64,000 bases of DNA from Robiginitomaculum sp. (lineage in GTDB: Bacteria > Pseudomonadota > Alphaproteobacteria > Caulobacterales > Maricaulaceae), in the NCBI GenBank assembly GCA_002733605.1, contig NVWK01000001.1, forward strand, positions 1 to 64,000, given 5' to 3'. Within the stretch, counting starts at the first letter, position 1. Every line of letters starts with the position of its first letter. The translations under genes were made by a program, and so were the position numbers. Of the stretch, positions 6,630 to 15,213 are shown one piece after another. A model generated the notes under the pieces. That model was not told where the DNA came from, searched no databases, and worked only from the letters and a program-made list of their open reading frames with translations.

Positions 6630-8033
6630 ATGACCTTTCCAAAATTACATCCACGCCTCACACAACACTTAAAACAGTTGGCCAAAACCTCTGCTGATGG
6701 AAAAATTAGAACAAAAGATATTTTGCAGATCCTCAACGAGCATTATATCGAAGATGATGCAGCCCAACAGCGCAGAAACCACGCAATAACTGCCAATTCT
6801 ACAGAGCTTGACGAGCGTTTCGAACAGGCCAAAAAAGACAAACTGGCAGCAGAAGCCGCCAATGTTTCAAAATCCATGTTTCTCGCCAATATGAGCCATG
6901 AAATTCGCACACCTCTGAACGGTGTGCTTGGGTTTACAAGCCTGCTCATGACAACAGAACTTTCCGAAGCCCAGCAAGAATATCTGGATGTCATCCATTC
7001 CAGTGGAAAAACGCTGCTGTTTTTGCTCAACGACATCCTTGATCTGTCCAAAATTGAATCTGGATCGGTGACCCTTGAAACCATCAGTTTCAGCCTACAA
7101 AATGTTGTGAAAGCCTGCGTAAATTTATCACGAGGACAACTCACCAGCCCCGATGTGGACATGAATACCTATATTGATCCACGTCTCGCCTGCGCATATA
7201 TGGGTGATCCCGAGCGCTTAACCCAAATCATAACCAATTTCCTCAGCAACGCCCTAAAATTCACATCCAAAGGCAGTATCGGCATTGAAGTCCTTGCCCT
7301 GCCCTGCCCAGAAGGCGAAGATACGCACGAAAAGCCGTTTGAGATACGCATATCCGACACAGGCATCGGCATCCCCGATGACAAGGTGGATTTGATATTC
7401 AAAACCTTCACACAAGCCGAAAGCTCTACCACTCGCGAATATGGAGGCACAGGTCTAGGACTTGCTATCTCTAAACAGCTCGCCACGATGATGGGAGGCA
7501 AAATTACGGTTGAAAGCACGCCCGACGAAGGCAGTACATTTATACTCACCCTGTCTCTCGAAGAAGCCCCGGATAACACCGGAACTATATTATCAAATCT
7601 CGACATTTCGGGGCTTGAAAACAAGCGCGCGCTGATCGTCGATGACACCGCGTTAAACCGCAGATGCTTTCAAACCCAACTAGAAGATTACGGTATGATT
7701 GCAGATACGGCCGAAAGCGCCGACGAAGCGCTCCACTATCTGGATACAATTGAGCACACCCCCGACATTCTCATAATAGATCATCTCATGCCCGGCACAG
7801 ATGGGCTGGCATTGATAAAAAGCATACGGGCACGCGACGATATGCGCGATATTCCCATCATATTCGCCTCATCGTCCATTGCCCCGAAATCCACATATGA
7901 AAACGCCGGTCATGATGCCTTTATCTCTAAACCCGTTATCCAGAAACGTTTGTTAGAGAAACTGAACACCCTATTGGGCCTGGGAGTTTCACAATCGGAT
8001 ACCCTCACGACACAAAAGACTTCTGCCGCATAA
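6630..8033 (+). CDS. Cytoplasmic hybrid histidine kinase with receiver domain
   Basis: 467 residues. Residues 1-80 are helical and hydrophilic with no membrane segment or sensor domain I recognise. The HisKA dimerisation helix carries the phospho-acceptor His90 in MSHEIRTPLNG; the ATPase domain shows the N box (LSNALKFTSKG), G1 (DTGIGIP), F box and G2 (GGTGLGLAIS). A C-terminal receiver begins at KRALIVDDT, with the phospho-acceptor Asp in IIDHLMPGTDG and the conserved Lys in SKPV. It lacks an output domain, so it must pass signal to a phosphotransfer protein or regulator elsewhere. It stands alone between two tRNA genes; the signal is unknown. Confidence 0.93.
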   Translation: MTFPKLHPRLTQHLKQLAKTSADGKIRTKDILQILNEHYIEDDAAQQRRNHAITANSTELDERFEQAKKDKLAAEAANVSKSMFLANMSHEIRTPLNGVLGFTSLLMTTELSEAQQEYLDVIHSSGKTLLFLLNDILDLSKIESGSVTLETISFSLQNVVKACVNLSRGQLTSPDVDMNTYIDPRLACAYMGDPERLTQIITNFLSNALKFTSKGSIGIEVLALPCPEGEDTHEKPFEIRISDTGIGIPDDKVDLIFKTFTQAESSTTREYGGTGLGLAISKQLATMMGGKITVESTPDEGSTFILTLSLEEAPDNTGTILSNLDISGLENKRALIVDDTALNRRCFQTQLEDYGMIADTAESADEALHYLDTIEHTPDILIIDHLMPGTDGLALIKSIRARDDMRDIPIIFASSSIAPKSTYENAGHDAFISKPVIQKRLLEKLNTLLGLGVSQSDTLTTQKTSAA

Positions 8034-8056
8034 TCACTCTATGATCATGGAGTGAC
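8034..8056 (+). terminator. Possible weak terminator after the histidine kinase
   Basis: Arms TCACTC (8034-8039) and GAGTGA (8050-8055) directly follow the kinase stop codon, but no T-run follows, so it is at best a weak or factor-dependent end. Confidence 0.25.
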
Positions 8057-8125
8057 CCAAGCGGGCTATCACGCACAGCCTATCTCGTAATTTCTGAAAT
8101 TATATACGGCTTTCAAGGAAGAAAA

Positions 8126-8201
8126 TGGTGGGTGATAACGGGTTCGAACCGCTGACCCTTTCGGTGTAAACGAAATGCTCTACCAGCTGAGCTAATCACC
8201 C
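8126..8201 (-). tRNA. tRNA-Val (TAC), CCA encoded
   Basis: Minus-strand cloverleaf: acceptor GGGTGAT paired with ATCACCC, discriminator A and CCA; D-arm GCTCAGCTGGTAGAGC; anticodon loop TTTACAC with anticodon TAC; T-loop GTTCGAA. Its 5' end is only 15 bp downstream of the lon stop codon on the same strand. Confidence 0.97.
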
Positions 8202-8216
8202 ACTTATTTCCTTGAC

Positions 8217-10622
8217 CTAATGGGCGGTAAGACCGCCTTGGTCGTCCGAACCGTTTCGGGACAAAATCCCTGAAAGTTCGGCCTCGTCTTTAGCCGTCCA
8301 TTCTATCGGTGTCAAAGGCTTAATCAGTGCATTTGATAAAACTTCGTCAACTGTGCCCACAGGAATGATTTCCAGAGCGGATTTGACGTTTTCAGGCACT
8401 TCTGCGAGGTCTTTTGCATTGTCCAGAGGGATTAGCACAGTTTTCACGCCACCGCGTAAAGCGGCCAGAAGTTTTTCCTTTAATCCGCCAATCGGCAAAA
8501 CCCGTCCACGAAGGGTAATCTCACCGGTCATGGCAATGTCTTTGCGCACTTTTATACCTGTCAGCGCCGACACAATGGCCGTAACCATGCCTACGCCCGC
8601 AGATGGCCCGTCTTTCGGCGTCGCCCCTTCGGGAACATGAACATGGATGTCCGTATTGCGAAACTTAACAGGACTGATACCAAATTCGGGCGCACGCGCC
8701 TGAACATAGGAATTCGCAGCTGAAATGGATTCCTTCATCACATCTTTTAGATTACCGGTCACCGTGATTTTGCCTTTACCCGACATGGTCACAGCTTCAA
8801 TGGTCAGAATATCACCGCCGGCCTGCGTCCACGCAAGCCCGGTCACAATACCCACCTGATCTTCGGTATCTGTCTCCCCAAAACGGAATTTCTTCACACC
8901 TAGGAAATCACCAATATTTTCAGACGTAATCACAAGCTGTTCGGCCTCACCCGCAACAATTTTCGTCACAGATTTACGGGCCAGTTTTGCAAGTTCGCGT
9001 TCAAGGTTACGCACACCCGCCTCACGGGTGTAATAGCGGATAATATCACGAACCGCTTCGGTTCTAATCTCGATCTCGCCCTCGCGAAGCCCGTGATCCT
9101 TAACTTGTTTGGCGATCAAATGGCGCTCGGCGATTTCAATCTTCTCGTCTTCCGTATAGCCGGGGATATGAATGATTTCCATGCGGTCCATCAATGGCTG
9201 CGACATATTCAGAGAATTTGCCGTTGTAATGAACATCACATCCGACAAATCATAATCCACTTCCAGATAATGATCATTGAAATTAGAATTTTGCTCCGGA
9301 TCAAGTACTTCAAGTAAGGCCGACGACGGATCACCGCGCATGTCCGAGCCCATTTTATCAATCTCGTCGAGCAAGAATAACGGGTTCGAGTGCTTGGCTT
9401 TCTTCATAGACTGAATAATCCGGCCCGGCATCGATCCGATATAGGTACGCCGATGACCCCGTATTTCAGACTCGTCGCGCACACCACCTAAAGAGACGCG
9501 CACAAACTCACGCCCCGTCGCATTGGCCATAGACCGCCCAAGCGAGGTTTTGCCAACTCCGGGCGGGCCCACCAGACACAGGATAGGGCCTTTTAATTTC
9601 TTGGTGCGTGTTTGCACCGCCAAATGCTCGATAATGCGCTCCTTGACCTTCTCAAGGCCATAGTGATCCCGATCCAGTATCTCTTGCGCCTCTTTCAAGT
9701 CTTTACGTACACGCTTTTTATTGCCCCACGGCACAGACAACAACCAATCCAGATAATTTCGCGATACATTGGCTTCTGCCGACATTGGACTCATCTGGCC
9801 AAGCTTTTTCACTTCGGCTTCCGCTTTCTTGCGGGCTTCTTTGGTAAATTTAGTTTTCTTGATCTTTTCGCTTAACTCGGCAATCTCTTCATTGCCGTCA
9901 TTGCCATCACCAAGTTCCGTCTGAATGGCCTTCATTTGCTCATTCAGATAATAATCACGTTGTGTCTTTTCCATTTGCCGTTTGACACGTCCGCGAATTT
10001 TCTTCTCAACCTTCAAAACGCTTAATTCACCTTCAAGAAGACTAAACAATATCTCCAAACGTGCAGGTACATTAAGTTCAGCCAGCAATTCCTGTTTTTG
10101 ATCAATTTTTGCATTCAGATGTACAGAAATCATATCCGATAATTTTGCCGGATCCGTAGTATCAGAGACAGCTGTTACAATATCTTCAGCTATTTTTTGA
10201 TTAAGTTTTCCGTATTTTTTAAACTGGCCCAAAACACTCTGGCATAATCTTTCGGTCTTTTCGCTGTCACCGTCTTCATCATCAAGCGCGCGCGTTTCGG
10301 CTTCAAAATACTCTGTATTGTCCGTAAAGCTTATAGCGTCCGCCCGTGTCGCCCCTTCAACCAAAACCCGCACTGTGCCGTCAGGCAATTTCAGCAACTG
10401 CAATATCGTTGCAATACAGCCCCTTGAGTGAATATCCTCAAGCGTCGGATCTTCTATCGATGCGTCTTTTTGGGTCAAAAGCAGGATTTTCTTATCTGCT
10501 TTCATGACCTCTTCAAGCGCATTTATAGATTTATCCCGTCCCACGAATAAAGGCACAACCATGTGCGGAAACACCACAATATCGCGGAGGGGTAAAACGG
10601 GTAATATGTGTGTCTGTGTCAT
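8217..10622 (-). CDS. lon: ATP-dependent protease Lon
   Basis: 801 residues, the usual length of bacterial LonA. The N-terminal substrate-binding domain starts LPVLPLRDIVVFPHMVVPLFVGR; the AAA+ module has Walker A GPPGVGKTS and Walker B LFLLDEIDKMG; the C-terminal protease domain has the catalytic Ser in DGPSAGVGM and Lys in IGGLKEKLLAA. Lon degrades misfolded and selected regulatory proteins in the cytoplasm. It is the last of the leftward block tig, clpP, clpX, lon, separated from clpX by 195 bp, so it probably has its own promoter. tRNA-Val follows after 15 bp. Confidence 0.99.
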   Translation of the reverse strand: MTQTHILPVLPLRDIVVFPHMVVPLFVGRDKSINALEEVMKADKKILLLTQKDASIEDPTLEDIHSRGCIATILQLLKLPDGTVRVLVEGATRADAISFTDNTEYFEAETRALDDEDGDSEKTERLCQSVLGQFKKYGKLNQKIAEDIVTAVSDTTDPAKLSDMISVHLNAKIDQKQELLAELNVPARLEILFSLLEGELSVLKVEKKIRGRVKRQMEKTQRDYYLNEQMKAIQTELGDGNDGNEEIAELSEKIKKTKFTKEARKKAEAEVKKLGQMSPMSAEANVSRNYLDWLLSVPWGNKKRVRKDLKEAQEILDRDHYGLEKVKERIIEHLAVQTRTKKLKGPILCLVGPPGVGKTSLGRSMANATGREFVRVSLGGVRDESEIRGHRRTYIGSMPGRIIQSMKKAKHSNPLFLLDEIDKMGSDMRGDPSSALLEVLDPEQNSNFNDHYLEVDYDLSDVMFITTANSLNMSQPLMDRMEIIHIPGYTEDEKIEIAERHLIAKQVKDHGLREGEIEIRTEAVRDIIRYYTREAGVRNLERELAKLARKSVTKIVAGEAEQLVITSENIGDFLGVKKFRFGETDTEDQVGIVTGLAWTQAGGDILTIEAVTMSGKGKITVTGNLKDVMKESISAANSYVQARAPEFGISPVKFRNTDIHVHVPEGATPKDGPSAGVGMVTAIVSALTGIKVRKDIAMTGEITLRGRVLPIGGLKEKLLAALRGGVKTVLIPLDNAKDLAEVPENVKSALEIIPVGTVDEVLSNALIKPLTPIEWTAKDEAELSGILSRNGSDDQGGLTAH

Positions 10623-10817
10623 CTTTCGACTTCCATCAAATTAGGCGGCCATAAACCATATTTTTCACGCCCAAACCAGTCCCCGAAGCAGGTGTCACCA
10701 AACCCCGACCCGAACGCAAGTTTAGGCACGATATGTTCATATCAAGATAGGGTTTCCCATCCAGATATCAACCGGTTCAACTGCATTAAATTGAGTAAGA
10801 CCACTCAAAGTAAGACC

Positions 10818-12095
10818 TTAAGAAGCTTTACCAGCTTTCTTGGCTTTTTTTGCATAGATCAAAAGTGGTTTGGCACTACCGTTCACGACTTCTGCGTTAA
10901 TGACAACCTCTTCAACCCCGTCATAGGTCGGGAGATCATACATAGTGTCGAGCAGAATGCCTTCCATAATGGAGCGCAAACCACGTGCACCGGTTTTACG
11001 GGCAATCGCTCTCTTGGCGATCGCGCATAAGGCGGCCTCGTTGAAGCTCAGCCGGATACCTTCCATATCAAACAGAAGTTGATACTGCTTAACCAGTGCA
11101 TTTTTCGGCTGGCTAAGAATAGTTACCAAAGCAGCTTCATCAAGATCGGTCAGAGTAGCAATCACCGGCAAGCGGCCAACAAATTCGGGGATAAGACCGA
11201 ACTTTACTAAATCCTCAGGCTCTACACCCTGCAAAATTTCACCGGTCAGACGCTCTTCAACCTCTTTAACCTCGCCGCCAAAACCAATACTGGCTTTGCT
11301 GTCACGATCGGAAATCATTTTCTCAAGCCCCGCAAACGCGCCGCCAACAACAAACAGGATATTGGTCGTATCCACTTGTAAAAATTCTTGCTGCGGATGC
11401 TTACGTCCACCCTGTGGAGGTACAGAAGCAACAGTGCCTTCCATAATCTTCAACAAAGCCTGCTGAACACCTTCACCCGAAACATCGCGTGTAATCGACG
11501 GATTATCGGATTTACGGCTAATTTTATCAACTTCATCAATATAAACGATCCCGCGTTGGGCCCGTTCAACATTGTAATCGGCAGATTGCAACAATTTCAG
11601 AATGATGTTCTCGACATCTTCCCCGACATAACCGGCTTCGGTCAACGTGGTTGCGTCCGCCATTGTAAACGGCACATCAAGAATACGCGCCAATGTCTGC
11701 GCCAACAGTGTTTTACCACAACCCGTAGGGCCGACCAGCAAAATGTTAGACTTGGCTAGTTCAACATCACCGGTTTTACCAGCGTAATGAAGACGCTTAT
11801 AATGATTGTGTACAGCCACAGACAAAACCTTTTTAGCAAAGGTTTGCCCGATCACATAATCATCAAGAAAATCACAGATTTCCTGCGGTGTTGGCACACC
11901 CTCTTGAGCTTTGGCTATGCTCGCATTGCCTTCTTCACGGATAATATCCATACAAAGTTCAACGCATTCATCACAAATAAATACCGTCGGCCCCGCAATA
12001 AGTTTCCGCACTTCATGCTGACTTTTTCCACAAAAAGAACAATATAATGTGTTTTTTGCACTCGTCCCGCCGGATTGTCCACCAGTCTTGCTCAT
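10818..12095 (-). CDS. clpX: ATP-dependent Clp protease ATP-binding subunit ClpX
   Basis: 425 residues. The N-terminal zinc-binding domain has the four cysteines CSFCGKS and CDECVELC; the AAA+ core has Walker [10 protein letters not shown], Walker [11 protein letters not shown], and the sensor region [16 protein letters not shown]. ClpX unfolds tagged and native substrates and feeds them into ClpP. It lies 180 bp downstream of clpP, with a 13-bp perfect hairpin between the two genes, and upstream of lon on the same strand. The length and all motifs are canonical. Confidence 0.99.
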   Translation of the reverse strand: MSKTGGQSGGTSAKNTLYCSFCGKSQHEVRKLIAGPTVFICDECVELCMDIIREEGNASIAKAQEGVPTPQEICDFLDDYVIGQTFAKKVLSVAVHNHYKRLHYAGKTGDVELAKSNILLVGPTGCGKTLLAQTLARILDVPFTMADATTLTEAGYVGEDVENIILKLLQSADYNVERAQRGIVYIDEVDKISRKSDNPSITRDVSGEGVQQALLKIMEGTVASVPPQGGRKHPQQEFLQVDTTNILFVVGGAFAGLEKMISDRDSKASIGFGGEVKEVEERLTGEILQGVEPEDLVKFGLIPEFVGRLPVIATLTDLDEAALVTILSQPKNALVKQYQLLFDMEGIRLSFNEAALCAIAKRAIARKTGARGLRSIMEGILLDTMYDLPTYDGVEEVVINAEVVNGSAKPLLIYAKKAKKAGKAS

Positions 12096-12217
12096 ATCAA
12101 CTCCCGTTTCGCCCTGCCACCTTATGGTTATACCCTAATATGCAAGAGACATGCCGCATAATAGCTTATTACAAGTCTACTCATACGGCCTTTTTATTAC
12201 AAAACCCTTAGTAAATC

Positions 12218-12249
12218 CAGAATTGGCACATTTTTTTGTGCCAATTCTG
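12218..12249. other. Perfect 13-bp hairpin between clpP and clpX
   Basis: Arms CAGAATTGGCACA (12218-12230) and TGTGCCAATTCTG (12237-12249) flank a six-T loop. On the clpP-clpX sense strand the loop is A6 and no T-run follows the stem, so it is not a classical terminator; an RNA-stability or processing element is more likely. Confidence 0.7.
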
Positions 12250-12275
12250 CTCAATACCTACTTAATTTCAGGTTT

Positions 12276-12893
12276 TTACTTCGCATCATCGCGCGTTGTA
12301 TACACATGATCTACAATACCGAACGCCTTGGTTTCTTCCGCAGTCATGAAAAAATCACGGTCCAGCGTCTTCTCGATCATCGCGTATTTATTACCGGTAT
12401 GTTTCACATAAATTTCATTCAACCGCTTTTTCAATGCCATAATATCATCCGCATGCCGTTGAATATCGGAAGCCTGCCCCCGATACCCGCCAGAAGGCTG
12501 ATGCACCATAATCCGTGCATTCGGCAACGCAATACGCATACCCTTCTCGCCAGCACATAACAAAAGCGAGCCCATAGAGGCCGCCTGTCCGATACAAACC
12601 GTTGAAACCGGGGATTTAATGAACTGCATAGTATCATAAATCGCCATGCCAGACGTCACGACGCCGCCAGGTGAATTAATATACATATATATTTCTTTTT
12701 TCGGGTTTTCCGCTTCCAGAAACAAAAGCTGCGCCGTAATCAGGCTCGCCATCCCGTCTTCAACCTGTCCCGTCAGGAAAATGATCCTGTCTTTTAGAAG
12801 GCGTGAGAATATATCATAGCTACGTTCACCACGGCTTGTTTGTTCTACAACCATAGGCACGAGGTTCATTAAAATGTCTTGGGGGTCTTGCAT
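12276..12893 (-). CDS. clpP: ATP-dependent Clp protease proteolytic subunit ClpP
   Basis: 206 residues from the ATG that gives [18 protein letters not shown]; an AAGGA motif lies 8 bases upstream of it. In-frame ATGs at 12902 and 12935 would give longer N-termini but have poorer ribosome-binding spacing. The catalytic Ser lies in [11 protein letters not shown], His in [10 protein letters not shown] and Asp in KTLDRDFFM, all canonical. ClpP forms the tetradecameric chamber served by ClpX. Adjacent to clpX and downstream of tig, the common alphaproteobacterial order. Confidence 0.98.
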   Translation of the reverse strand: MQDPQDILMNLVPMVVEQTSRGERSYDIFSRLLKDRIIFLTGQVEDGMASLITAQLLFLEAENPKKEIYMYINSPGGVVTSGMAIYDTMQFIKSPVSTVCIGQAASMGSLLLCAGEKGMRIALPNARIMVHQPSGGYRGQASDIQRHADDIMALKKRLNEIYVKHTGNKYAMIEKTLDRDFFMTAEETKAFGIVDHVYTTRDDAK

Positions 12894-13064
12894 ATCATTC
12901 ATCCTTATTATCGGTTTTATCAAAATCCAATGCACCGAATCTTATCGCCGTATTTGCGTGTACTCTCTCGCAAATAAGTTACTTCAATATTTATATTCAA
13001 ATAAAAATTTCAAGAGGCAGTCAAAAAGAAACAGGAAAAGAAACTCAACAGGTTCACTTCCCAT

Positions 13065-13097
13065 AAAAAAAGCCCCGGCAAATGGCGGGGCTTTTTC
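13065..13097 (-). terminator. Rho-independent terminator after tig
   Basis: A GC-rich stem AGCCCCG / CGGGGCT around a nine-base loop, flanked by A-run and T-run on both sides, 22 bp downstream of the tig stop. The symmetry means it could work in both directions, but only tig ends here. Confidence 0.88.
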
Positions 13098-13118
13098 AAA
13101 AAATAATCTCGGAAAGCC

Positions 13119-14471
13119 CTAGATAAGTTCGTCTTCTTCAAACAAAACATCACGGCTAACTTTTTTATCCGTAACTTTGGCCGCTTCGGTAATGAAACTC
13201 ACAGTTTTTTCTTCAAAAATCGGCGCACGCATTTGCGCGACAGCTTCAGGGTTCTTTTGATAGAACTCGATAACCTGTTGTTCCTGTCCGGGATAACGAC
13301 GGGCCTCGGCAACAATCGCCTGCTGTAATTCTTCATTACTAATCTGAATTTCGGCTTTCGCGCCAATTTCAGCCAATACCAAACCAAGACGTACGCGACG
13401 CTCGGCGATTTTACGGTAATCAGCTTTTAGTTTTTTATCAGATTTCTTGGCATCATCTTCATCAAGCTGTCCGGCTTCTTTTTCTTTCTCGACCTGTGCC
13501 CAGATATTGTTAAATTCAGCCTCAACCATGTTTGGCGGCAGATCAAAAGAGTGTTTTGCGTCAAGATCGTCTAAAATCGCCCGCTTCAGCTTCATACGGC
13601 TTTGCTCTTCCAACTCGCCCTCGGCTTGCTTGCTGACAGCCTCTTTAAGGGCAGCCAAATCGTCAAGACCGAATTTTTTAGCAAACTCGTCGTCAATTTC
13701 GGCGTCTTTAGCCCCTTGAACTTCAAGAACTTCGGTTTCGAACACAGCTTCTTTACCGGCCAATGTATCGACCTGATAATCTTTCGGAAATGTCACGCTC
13801 ACATCAAGCTTGTCTTCGGCTTTGACGCCAATCAACTGATCTTCAAAACCCGGAATAAACGTACCAGAACCAAGAACCAGCTGATGTCCGTCCATAGTAC
13901 CACCGTCAAACGCTTCACCGTCAACACGGCCCACGAAATTAATCAAGACGGCATCGTCTTTCTTGGCTTTCGCGGTTTTCGCTTTTTTCTTGTAAACAAC
14001 TTGACCTTTACCCAGTTCTGCCAATTTTTCATCCACATCTTTATCATCCAACTCGGTGATAAGGCGTGTAAATTTCAACGTGGCAGGATCAACAGGCTCA
14101 AATTCGGGAATAGTTTCAACATTGAGCGTGTACTCGAGATCAGCCTTGCCTTTGGTAACATCCTCACCGTTCGCACGCAGATCAATCGAGGGCTGACCAG
14201 CCGGGCGGACTTTGTTGTCCGTCAGGGTTTTTTGGGTCGCTTCGGTCACGCTTTCCTGCACCACATCATTCATGATGGACTGGCCAAACATTTTACGAAT
14301 ATGGCTCGCAGGGACTTTCCCTTTGCGGAAGCCTTTCAAATTAACCTGCGGCTGCATTTCCTTGATCTTGGCTTCCAGCTTTTTAGCCAAATCTTCTTTG
14401 GCAATCGTAATGGCGTAAGATCGGCTTAGGCCTTCGGCTTTGAGTTCTTTTACTTGCATTGTCACGTCCAA
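13119..14471 (-). CDS. tig: Trigger factor, ribosome-associated chaperone
   Basis: 450 residues in the usual three-domain order. The ribosome-binding domain has the loop GFRKGKVPASHIRKMFG (residues ~47-63); the FKBP-type prolyl isomerase domain spans roughly 165-245 (VLINFVGRVDGEAFDGG, then GTFIPGFEDQLIG); the C-terminal chaperone arms follow. Trigger factor binds nascent chains at the ribosome exit. It is the first gene of the leftward block with clpP, clpX and lon and has a strong terminator behind it, so tig is probably an independent transcript. The 196-bp gap to the divergent DedA gene holds its promoter. Confidence 0.98.
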   Translation of the reverse strand: MDVTMQVKELKAEGLSRSYAITIAKEDLAKKLEAKIKEMQPQVNLKGFRKGKVPASHIRKMFGQSIMNDVVQESVTEATQKTLTDNKVRPAGQPSIDLRANGEDVTKGKADLEYTLNVETIPEFEPVDPATLKFTRLITELDDKDVDEKLAELGKGQVVYKKKAKTAKAKKDDAVLINFVGRVDGEAFDGGTMDGHQLVLGSGTFIPGFEDQLIGVKAEDKLDVSVTFPKDYQVDTLAGKEAVFETEVLEVQGAKDAEIDDEFAKKFGLDDLAALKEAVSKQAEGELEEQSRMKLKRAILDDLDAKHSFDLPPNMVEAEFNNIWAQVEKEKEAGQLDEDDAKKSDKKLKADYRKIAERRVRLGLVLAEIGAKAEIQISNEELQQAIVAEARRYPGQEQQVIEFYQKNPEAVAQMRAPIFEEKTVSFITEAAKVTDKKVSRDVLFEEDELI

Positions 14472-14667
14472 AATTTCTAACAGGCTGTAAATTATCTATA
14501 TGTATGTCTACAGCAATAATTACTCTTAATACCTACAAAATGCAGGCTTTGTGACGCGCCTTATGTCACGGCTTAAAAGAATGTGCAACGGGGTTTTCAA
14601 AACCTTTCACATATGGCAGGTTCGAGATGTCTTTAGCGGGGTATTTAGCGTTCAATGGGGCTAATTT

Positions 14668-15213
14668 ATGGATTTTATCGCCGATAGCAATATGTGGCTC
14701 CTGTATACGGGCCTGTTTATCGCTCCATTTGTCCAAGAAGACACCGCCGTTATCGGGGCGGCAGGCCTGTCTGTGTCCCATTCCGACCACTGGATGTCCA
14801 TTTTTGCCATGATTCTAATAGGTCTCATCGCAAGTGATTCGTGGAAATACGGCCTTGGGTGGGCCGCACGCCACCATAAATGGGCAAAAAAATACGCAGA
14901 TCATGAACGTGTACGTAAACTGCGCAGCTCTGTCATCAATCATAGCGCCAAAACACTAATCGCTGTGCGCTTCCTACCGCTTGCGCGTATTCCGACCTAT
15001 CTTGCCGCCGGTTTTTTCGGCGTGCCTTATCACAAATACTGGCTGTCGATTGCCTTTTCGGCCGTAGTCTATGTCAGTATAATTTTCGCAAGTTTCCATA
15101 TTCTAGGGGAAATCATTGGGGAACAGCTCAAAACCTATATGCCACTGGTTGCGCTCGGTTTCGCCCTTGTTCTCGGAATTGCCTTCTTTATACGCTATAG
15201 GAAAAAGCACTAA
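14668..15213 (+). CDS. DedA/SNARE-associated family membrane protein
   Basis: 181 residues with several hydrophobic segments (LYTGLFIAPF, WMSIFAMILIGLIA, YVSIIFASFHILG, a last helix LVALGFALVLGIAFF). The diagnostic family pattern is visible: an acidic residue early (QEDTAVIGAAGL), then G-x-x-x-R preceding HSAKTLIAVRFLPLARIPTYLAAGFFGVPYHKY, which matches the conserved 'R-F-x-P-x-x-R' element. DedA proteins flip phospholipid carriers or lipids; the substrate here is unknown. It is divergent from tig, and its 3' end overlaps the convergent TonB receptor gene by 4 bp. Confidence 0.85.
   Translation: MDFIADSNMWLLYTGLFIAPFVQEDTAVIGAAGLSVSHSDHWMSIFAMILIGLIASDSWKYGLGWAARHHKWAKKYADHERVRKLRSSVINHSAKTLIAVRFLPLARIPTYLAAGFFGVPYHKYWLSIAFSAVVYVSIIFASFHILGEIIGEQLKTYMPLVALGFALVLGIAFFIRYRKKH

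Noticed and set aside
13602-14429. 275-codon plus-strand frame opposite tig
   Set aside because: Shadow of the trigger factor gene; Phe/Asn/His-rich translation without recognisable features.
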